A DNA stretch of 46,816 bases, taken from positions 1 to 46,816 of IMG/VR virus record IMGVR_UViG_3300034066_000891; one strand, 5' to 3'. The position numbers and the translations under genes are program-made. The notes under the pieces are model-generated. The model was not told the DNA's origin. It worked only from the letters and a program-made list of their open reading frames with translations, and did no database searches. Positions 1 through 9,800 of this stretch are shown piece after piece. Source of the stretch: a virus. Each line of letters starts with the position of its first letter. Positions within the stretch are counted from its first letter, which is position 1.

Positions 1-780
1 GTAACACAACCTGTAACTATATTTGTAACATCAAATAAAGAAATACCTGTACCTGAATTTGGTAATGTATATAGTGGAAGTTCTTTTATAAGTTCTTCTG
101 CATCTTTATTAAATTTTAGTAGTAGTTTTGCTAGTGCATCTTTATTATTAAATGCAAATAGACAATTTTTAAGAAAAGAAATAGCGGCATATACAGAAAA
201 TCAAAACAATTTATCAGAAACTCCATTTACTTTTATATCATCTTATTTTGAACAAAATACTTTGGATGATGTGGATGCAATAAAATATGATATATCTAAT
301 AACACAACTATTAGAACAAATAAAGCAGCAAAAGCTTATTTTGATAAAAATGGAGTATCGCTTATTGATTCAACTGAATACTCTGCATCTATATTTGCTT
401 TAGATTATTTAAAAGTACTATCAAATCAAATTATAAAAAATCAATCCGTAACTGGTTCTACTGATTCACCATTATTATTTCAAAGTGGTGTTACTCAATC
501 TGTATTGAGTGGATTTACAAATGGTACTACGGCTGGTATATCGGCATCCTTATATGTAGTTAATAGTTTAGTAGACGTTATTAAAGCTACAATTGAATCT
601 CCTGTATTTGCTGAGCAAGAAGCTGTGAGATTAGTTACCAACGTAACAATACCGCCAGCAGATTCTTTATCTCCTGTTGTTTCTGGTAAATTAGTATTAG
701 AAGAAACATACGGATTTATTGTTTCTGGCTCAACTGAATTAACTGTGGTTCTTTCTTTGTTAGAAAGTGCGAATGAATAA
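1..780 (+). CDS. Virion structural protein, C-terminal part (5' end outside window)
   Basis: The reading frame is open from base 1, so the gene starts upstream; 259 codons and a TAA stop are visible. The segment around residues 50-115 has an Asn-Arg-Gln-Phe-Leu-Arg-Lys-Glu helix, then Asp-Ala-Ile-Lys-Tyr-Asp and Ala-Ala-Lys-Ala-Tyr-Phe. This resembles the repeated unit of very large structural proteins in marine T4-like phages ('leave anchor helix, then sample date-like Asp-Ala-Ile-x-Tyr-Asp'), known only as virion proteins. The rest is rich in Ser, Thr and Val and ends in beta-strand-like sequence. Two late-promoter-like boxes follow the stop, so the fibre gene downstream is probably transcribed separately. 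Assignment to a structural role rests on this resemblance and on position beside the fibre genes; no specific function can be given. Confidence 0.6.
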   Translation, partial: VTQPVTIFVTSNKEIPVPEFGNVYSGSSFISSSASLLNFSSSFASASLLLNANRQFLRKEIAAYTENQNNLSETPFTFISSYFEQNTLDDVDAIKYDISNNTTIRTNKAAKAYFDKNGVSLIDSTEYSASIFALDYLKVLSNQIIKNQSVTGSTDSPLLFQSGVTQSVLSGFTNGTTAGISASLYVVNSLVDVIKATIESPVFAEQEAVRLVTNVTIPPADSLSPVVSGKLVLEETYGFIVSGSTELTVVLSLLESANE

Positions 781-799
781 CAATAATATCATTGATTGA

Positions 800-807
800 T
801 ATTTATA
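800..807 (+). promoter_or_regulatory. Candidate late promoter box (TATTTATA), distal copy
   Basis: Intergenic box with the sequence ATATTTATA, matching the motif found before most structural genes in this window. It lies 20 bases upstream of a second copy (820-827), so the giant fibre gene has a tandem pair. Promoter function is inferred from recurrence and position only. Confidence 0.45.
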
Positions 808-819
808 AGGGATTCTCTA

Positions 820-827
820 TATTTATA
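820..827 (+). promoter_or_regulatory. Candidate late promoter box (TATTTATA), proximal copy
   Basis: Second ATATTTATA box, 20 bases before the ATG at 848. This spacing recurs before 21338 and 26670 and would place a transcription start shortly before the start codon. Confidence 0.55.
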
Positions 828-847
828 ACAAAGCTGGAAAGTAACGC

Positions 848-3800
848 ATGGCAATAAGTAATCTATTAACGGGCAGGGTAAGGGTTGTAAGCCCGAAAAA
901 TGTAACATCTGACAGGTATCAATTCTTGGATTTATCTCAAGCAGAGCCGAATTTAGGTGTTCCTAACTTTTCTGCATCACTATTAACAAATCCTGCTATT
1001 GTAGTTTCGGATGACCAGGGTAATAGAGGATTTGTAAGAAGTTTAGATTTAGATAGAGTAACTGGTGCATTCACTGGTTCATTTACCGGTTCATTTACTG
1101 GTTCTTATTTCGGAGATGGTAGAGATATATTTAATTTACCCGCGGCAACTTTTATAGCAAGTGGTTCGGCAACGGCATCTTTTAAACAAGATAATTTAGT
1201 AATTAATACAAATACTAGAGTTCAGGGTGACCTTTATGTAGATGATACAATTTATGCGGAAACTATAATTGTAAGTTATATATCATCTTCAGTAATCTAT
1301 TCTTCTGGTTCAAATATTTTTGGTGACAAGTATGATGATAGGCAAGAATTTACTGGTTCTGTATTAGTTAGCTCATCGATTGTTGTAAATAATATAACAG
1401 CATCTCAATCAATTAGTAGTTCGTTTACAGGTTCTTTCTTTGGAGATGGTAGAGATATATTTAACTTACCTCAAGCTACAAGATTATCAACTGGTTCAAT
1501 AACGGCATCGGTATCTCCTGAATTTGGATTTAGAGTACAATCTATAATAAGTGGCTCTGAATTTACTGGTAGTGTTAGAATAACTGGTAGTATATCAGCA
1601 TCTTTATTTAGAGGTGATGGTAGTGGTTTATTTAATCTACCTGCATTAACGGCAACATTAATAACTAGTGGGTCTGCAACCGCATCAATCGCACCAAATA
1701 CTGGATTGGTTGTAAATACATTTTCAACATTTCAGTTTGGAGTATCGGCATCTATGTTTAGTGGTAGTGGTAGGGGCTTATTTGATATCCCTCGTTCTGC
1801 TATAACTGAAGATGCTCCTAGAATAGCTAGTGGTTCTACTACTGCTTCAATTGCTCCTAATACTGGATTTGTTGTTAATACATTTTCAACGTTTCAATTT
1901 CCTGTTTCGGCATCGATGTTTACTGGTAGTGGTGCTGGGTTATTTGATATTCCTCGTTCTGCTATAACTGAAGATGCAACTTTAATATCTAGTGGAAGTG
2001 TAACTGCATCGGTATCTCCTAATTTTGGATTTAGAGTTGAATCTTCATTAAGTGGTTCTACATTTACTGGAAGTTTATTTGTAACTGGAAATATAGTAAT
2101 ACCATCTGGTTCTGGCTTTTTTAGTGGTAGTGGTGAAGGATTATTTAATATTCCACTATCTGCACTTAATATTGAGTCGTTGGTATCAAGTAGAATTGCT
2201 AGTGGAAGTGTAACTGCTTCTGTATCTCCTAATTTTGGATTTGTAGTAGTTTCTGTTGCTAGTGGTTCTCAATTTACTGGTTCACTTTTTATAACGGGTA
2301 GTGGTGTTGAATTATCATCTGGGTCATTTAGTGGTAGTGGTGCTAGGTTATTTAATATACCTAAAACAGCAATTTCCGATTTAGATACATCGTTAATATT
2401 TTCTGGTTCATATAGTGCATCTATTAGTCCTGATTTTGGATTTAGAGTTAATACTCGTTCAACTATTAGTGGTAGTTTTGTTGTATCATCATCTGCTGAA
2501 ATATTTCCAACTGCATCAATAAATAATGTTTTTAATGTAACAAATAATTTAGCTGCATCATATGTGTTTACTGGTGGGGCTGTAGGTGATAATCCTACAT
2601 TAACTTTAGTAAGAGGTGTAACCTATACATTTAATTTAAATGCATCAGGACATCCTTTTTATATTAAAACAGCAAATGTTACTGGGCCGGGAAGTACATA
2701 TAATACAGGCGTAACTAATAATGGGGATGATGTTGGTATAATAACATTTACACCTGCAGCAGGTTCACCTGATACACTTTATTATAATTGTCAATTCCAT
2801 TCTGTAATGGCCGGGCAAATTAATATTGTAGATGCAATATTATTACCAAATAGAATTTTATTTGAAGGAAATACTGCAATTAGTGGTGGTTTATATGTAA
2901 GAGATTATGTAAGAGCAAGAGAATTTACTGGTTCGTTTAGTGGCTCATTTATACAAGGTGATGGTGGTGGATTGTTCAATATTCCTCGTTCTGCTTTTAC
3001 TGGAGATGCATTTAGAATAGCATCTGGTTCTGTAACAGCATCAGTATCTCCTAACTTTGGATTTAGAGTAGAAACATCAGCAACTGGTTCGGCATTTGGT
3101 TCTCAATTTACGGGTTCAATTGATGTTAGCGGAAGTGTAAAAGCATTTGCGGTTAGCGCATCCTTTTTCACAGGTTCATTTACTGGTGATGGTAGTGGAT
3201 TAAGAAATGTACCAGCGGATATATCTACAAAAATAGCAAGTGGTTCTGTAACTGCGTCTGTTAATCCAAATTATGAAGGATTTAGAGTAGTATCTGCAGA
3301 ATTTGGTTCGCAGTTTACCGGTTCTTTATTTGTAACTGGTGGTAATATTGAAGCTAGAAGTGGTTCTGCTTTTAGTGGTAGTGGTAGATTATTATTTGAT
3401 ATACCACAATCTGCATTATCATTTGAATTATCTAGAATATCTAGTGGTAGTGTAACCGCATCAGTATCGCCTAATTTTGGATTTGTAGTAGTATCGCCAA
3501 CCATTGGTTCTCAATTTACTGGTAGTTTAAAAATATCTGGATCTGTATCTATTATATCTGGCTCATCTTTTAGTGGTAGTGGTAGAAATTTATTTGATAT
3601 CCCAGCCGCAGCAATATCTGATTTAGATGCATCACGAATCTTTAGTGGTTCGGTAACTGCATCAGTTTCACCTAATTTTGGATTTCTTGTAACATCTGTT
3701 ATTAGTGGTTCTATATTTAGCGGTAGTTTAAAAGTAAGTGGTAGTTCATTATTTAGAATGGGTGTATCAGCATCCGTATTTAGTGGTAGTGGTGCTGGTT

Positions 3801-6800
3801 TAACCGATATACCATTTTCAGCACTATCTCAAGAATTATTTAGAATCGCAAGTGGAAGTGTAACGGCATCGGCATTGCCTGATAGAGGTTTTATTGTAGA
3901 ATCTGCAGCAAATGGTTCACGAATTACTGGTAGTGTTGCAATTACTGGAAGTTTAAGAGTAACTACAACATCTGGTTCATTAATATTGGATTCATCATCT
4001 GCATATTATGGTGAGGGTACTTATTTAAGAAATATCCCTAGAAATGCTCTTAGTGAAGATGCATTAATATCAACTGAAATCAAATCAGGATCGGTAACCG
4101 CATCAGTATCTCCTAACTTTGGATTCATAGTAAAATCAGCAGAAAGTGGTTCTCAATTTACTGGTAGTGTAAATATAACCGGTAGTGTGCTTGTAAGGAG
4201 TGGTTCATTTATTATTGGGGATGGTAGATTCCTTAATAATATTACATTAGCTAATTTAGCAATAGATTCAACAAAAATATTTAGTGGAAGTGCAACCGCA
4301 TCAATATCACCAACTGAAGGATTTGAAGTAAATACTCATTCTAGATTTGATGGTAGTTTTATTGTATCATCATCTGCAAGAAATACCCCTAGTTATGATA
4401 TAGATACAGTAATTATTGTAACAAATGAAGGTAGTGGTCTTTATAATATTAGTAACGGATTAATAAGTGGTTCAAACCCAACTTTAACTTTAGTAAGAGG
4501 TGTAGATTACACATTTAACATAAATGCAAGTGGCCACCCATTTTTGATAAAAACAGTACAATCTACTGGTACTGGAGATATATATAATAATGGTGTAACA
4601 AATAATGGGGATGATAATGGTATAATATCATTCACCCCACCATCTGGTTCTCCTGATTTATTATATTATAATTGCCAATTACACTCATCAATGGCAGGTC
4701 CTATTAATATTGTTAATTCGATAGTAATACCTGCTGAAATAAAATTAATTGGAGAAACAAAAGTAATTGGTAATGTTACCGCTTCAATGTATAGTGGTAG
4801 TGGTAGGGGCTTATTTGATATCCCTCGTTCTGCTATAACTGAAGATTCAGTTAGAATAGCTAGTGGAAGCGTAACTGCATCAGTATCTCCTAATAATGGA
4901 TTTATTGTTGAATCATTTCAAAGTGGTTCATCATTTAGTGGTAGTATTTTAATAGATTCATCATCATTTATATACGCTGTAGGAACTTACTTAAGACAAA
5001 TTCCTAGAGCAGCATTAACGGAAGATGCATTAATATCAGCAGAAATTAAATCGGGTTCTGTAACTGCATCGGTATCCCCTAACTTTGGATTTAGAGTTAT
5101 TACTCCGTTTACATCTTCATTTGGTGAGGCTGGAATATTTACGGCATCAATTGCATCACAATTTACTGGGTCTATATCAGTAAGTGGTAGTGTTTATATT
5201 AACGATAATAGTGGCGGATTATTTATAGAATCATCTTCATTTATATATGCGGAAGGTACTCATTTAAGAAATATACCTCGTTCAGCATTAACAGAAGATG
5301 CATTAATATCTACTGAAATTAAAAGTGGTTCTGTAACAGCATCTGTAACACCTGATGAAGGATTTAAAGTTATTACTGATAGAACTGGTTCTCAATTAGG
5401 TTCTCAATTCACTGGTTCAATTGAAGTTAGTGGAAGTATTAGAGCAACTAATTTCTTTTTTGGTGATGGTAGATTTATAACAAACGTAGTAGCAGCAGCA
5501 TCTCCATTGATAGCAAGTGGTTCTGCAACAGCTTCTGTAACGAGTGGTGATACATTTGTGGTAACAACGGGAGCAACTGGTTCTGGTCTTAATTATCAAA
5601 TTGGTACTCGTATAACTGGTAGTGTTGATATTAGTGGAAGTTTACAATCTCAATTCTTTATTGGTGATGGTAGATATATTACAAACGTTGTAGCAGCAGC
5701 TGCACCATTTATAGCAAGTGGTTCGGCAACGGCATCGGTAGCAAGTGGTGATACATTCATAGTAACAACTGGAGCAACTGGTTCAGCTATTGGTTCTAGA
5801 TTTACGGGTTCAATTGATGTTAGTGGTAGTATCAGAGCATTTTCATTTAGTGGAGATGGTTCTCAATTAACTAATGTACAGGCATCGGCAGCACCTTTGA
5901 TATCAAGTGGTTCGGCAACGGCATCTGTACAAAGTGGAAGACAATTTATTGTTAATACTCTTGGTACATTTAGTAGTGTAGGTTCTAATTCAGGTTCTTA
6001 TTATGGTTCTGTATTTACTGGGTCTGTAATTATTAGTGGTTCAATATCATCATCTCGTTATGAAGGAGATGGTGGTGGATTATTCAATATCCCAGCATCG
6101 GCATTAGAAGATTTACAATTAGATAGAATTATTTCTGGATCTGGTAGAGCAATAGTAGACCCAAATAAATTTGATGTAAACGTTCCGATAACCGCATCTC
6201 GTTATGATGGTGATGGTAGTGGTTTATTTAATATACCTGCAAACGCATTAGAGGATTTACAATTAGATAGAATTAAATCAGGTTCAGTTCAGGCAGTAAT
6301 ATCGCCAGACAAAGGATTGCAAATTGGAACTAGAACATTTGTGTCTGGTAACTTAAGTGTTACTGGTGGATTGTTTGTGACTGGTGGAAATGTTGTAGTA
6401 GAAAGTGGCTCAGCATATTATGGCGATGGTAGTGGATTAACAAATATTAGTTTAGCAAATATATCATTTGAAACATTTATATTAAAGAGTGGTTCATTTA
6501 CAGCATCAATATCGCCTAATAATGGATTCGTAGTAAACGCATCATCATCTTTTTATGGTGATATGTATGTTGATAAAAATTTAAGAGCAAATAGTATTAC
6601 TGGAAGTAATTATATTTTCTCTCCATTAATTAGTGGTTCATTCTTAGGTACATATAATTTCAAAGGAGTAGGACCAACCGCATCTGCAGAATATGATATT
6701 TTAAGATACGATGAGAATAGAGGATATTTTGTACCACAACCTGAAACAACATTAACGGAAACTGTATCATTTAGTAATGTAAGTGATTTAACAATTGTGC

Positions 6801-9800
6801 ACAACTTAGGAATTTTATATCCTATGGTTCAGGTGTACGCAACTGGTTCTGAAGACCAAATCCTACCTGGTACTGTTAAATCAATTGATGAAGATACTAT
6901 TCAAATTAAATTTGCTGGATTAACTTCTGGACACGTTGTAATTGGAAGCGGTGGTTCGTTAATTAATGGTACAATAACTGGTGATAGAGTATTTGGAAAT
7001 GTACTATCTTCATCATATGCAGTTAGAGCTGGTATCGCTGAAAGTATTGTTGGATTTAATTCAGCATCATTGGCAGCATTGGGTGATTTGGAAAATTTTG
7101 TAAGAAATAACCAAACATCTTCTATGTCTGTATTTAGAGCAGTAAGTTCTTCTTACGCATTAACTGCATCATATGCATTAAATGCAGGAGCAGGTGGTGG
7201 TACTGAATTATTTGTTTATTACACAAGCTCATTAGCAAAATCACAAACTGCAAAAATTAACTTTACTGGTAGTGGTGTAAGCGTTACACCATCTGGTTCA
7301 GATGGGGTATTGGTAACGATATTGGGTGGTGGGGGCGCTGGTGGTGGTATTGGTGATTTACTTAGTTCACAAACTTCTTCAATGTTAGTTGGAACTGCAT
7401 CTTTAGCATTCACCGCATCATACGCTCTTTACGCTTTAAATGCGGAAGGTGTAAATACAGCATCATTCTTACAAGTAAACAAAGATAGTAACATTAATGC
7501 AAACTTAACTATTAGTGGTAGTTTGGGTGTTAGTGGTAGTATGTTATTAAATTCATTACCAACGGGTTCATCTGAGAATGTTGTTATTTGGAATGATATA
7601 ACAAAAAAATTAGAAAGAAGAAATATAGCAGCTGCAGTTGGTTCATCTGGAACTGGTGGTACATCTGGATTTGATGGAACTGCTGGTACATCTGGCACAT
7701 CGGGAACTTCTGGTTCATCGGGAACATCTGGCACATCAGGAACTTCTGGTACATCCGGCTCAAATGGTTCATCTGGTTCTTCTGGTACAACAGGAACATC
7801 GGGAACTTCTGGAAGTAGTGGTACGGCTGGTACATCTGGAAGTAGTGGTACAAGCGGCACTTCTGGAACATCTGGTACATCGGGAACTTCTGGAAGTAGT
7901 GGTTCGTCTGGTACATCAGGAACTTCTGGAACTTCTGGAACTAGTGGTATAGATGGAACTTCGGGTACTTCAGGAACTTCTGGAACATCAGGAACTTCTG
8001 GTTCATCGGGAACATCTGGAACATCTGGAACATCGGGTACATCGGGTTCATCAGGAACATCTGGAACTTCTGGAAGTAGTGGTTCGTCTGGTTCATCTGG
8101 AAGTAGTGGTACGACTGGTTCAGCTGGTACATCAGGTTCATCTGGCACATCAGGAACTTCAGGAACTTCTGGTACAAGCGGTACTTCGGGAACTTCTGGA
8201 AGTAGTGGTACATCGGGTACAACTGGTTCTGAAGGTACATCGGGAACTTCTGGAACATCAGGAACTTCTGGTTCAACTGGTACGGCAGGTACATCAGGAA
8301 CTTCTGGTTCATCGGGCTCAACTGGTTCATCTGGAACTGCTGGTTCATCCGGAACTGCTGGTTCATCTGGTAGTGGAGGTTCATCAGGAACTTCTGGTAG
8401 TGCTGGTAGTGGAGGTTCGGCAGGTTCATCTGGTAGTGGAGGTTCATCAGGAACTTCTGGTACATCAGGAACTTCTGGTTCTGCTGGAGAAGCAGGTACA
8501 TCAGGAACTTCTGGAACATCGGGAACTTCTGGTAGTGATGGTACGAATGGTACATCTGGTTCAACGGGTTCATCTGGGTCATCTGGTACAAGCGGTACAA
8601 CTGGTTCGGGTGGTACATCTGGAACTTCTGGAACATCGGGAACTGATGGTACATCTGGTTCATCTGGCACATCGGGAACAAGCGGCACATCGGGAACAAG
8701 CGGTACATCAGGAACTTCTGGTACATCGGGAAGTAGTGGTACAAGCGGAAGTAGTGGTACAAGCGGTACTTCGGGAACTTCTGGTACAACGGGTTCATCA
8801 GGAACGTCTGGTACCTCGGGAACTTCTGGAAGTGATGGTAGTAGTGGTACAAGTAGTACATCGGGAACTTCTGGCACATCGGGAACATCGGGAACTTCTG
8901 GCACATCGGGAACTTCTGGAGAAGATGGAACTTCGGGAACGGATGGTTCGTCAGGCTCCGCTGGCTCATCAGGTACAACTGGTACATCGGGTTCAGCAGG
9001 TACATCTGGTTCAAAGGGAACTGATGGAACTTCGGGAACATCTGGTACTGAAGGTTCTGCTGGTTCATCTGGCTCATCGGGAACTTCTGGTACGGATGGT
9101 TCAACTGGTACAGCTGGTTCATCGGGTTCGTCTGGCACAAGCGGTACAACTGGTTCAGCTGGTACATCTGCAATAGATGGGACTAGTGGAACTTCTGGTC
9201 AAAATGGAACTTCTGGTACGAATGGTTCAACGGGAACTGCTGGTTCATCGGGAACGTCTGGCACTAGTGGTACAAATGGTTCTGAAGGTACATCCGGTAC
9301 AACCGGTTCTTCTGGTATAGATGGTACATCTGGCACAAATGGTAGTAGTGGAACTGATGGTAGTAGTGGAACTGATGGTTCGACTGGTACTGCTGGTTCA
9401 TCTGGTTCTTCTGGTACAAATGGTTCTGAAGGTACATCGGGTACAACAGGTTCTTCTGGTATAGATGGAACTTCGGGTACAAACGGTAGTAGTGGAACTG
9501 ATGGTTCTTCGGGAACCGATGGTTCAACTGGTACGGCTGGTACGTCTGGAACTGATGGTTCAACTGGGTCTGCTGGTACATCTGGCACATCTGGTTTAGA
9601 TGGTACATTCTTTGGTTCATCAGGAACGTCTGGAACTTCTGGAACTAATGGTACATCGGGAACTAATGGCACAACAGGAACTGCTGGTTCATCGGGAACT
9701 TCTGGTGAAAGTGGTACGAGCGGATTAAACGGAACGTTCTTTGGAAGTAATGGAACTTCAGGAACTTCTGGACAAAATGGTACATCGGGAGAAGCTGGTA

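Noticed and set aside
7429-9138. Long minus-strand ORF rich in Val-Pro-Asp/Glu repeats
   Set aside because: It is the antisense reading of the Gly-Thr-Ser tract; the nine-base periodicity keeps several frames open. No start signals, and the plus frame is clearly the real one.
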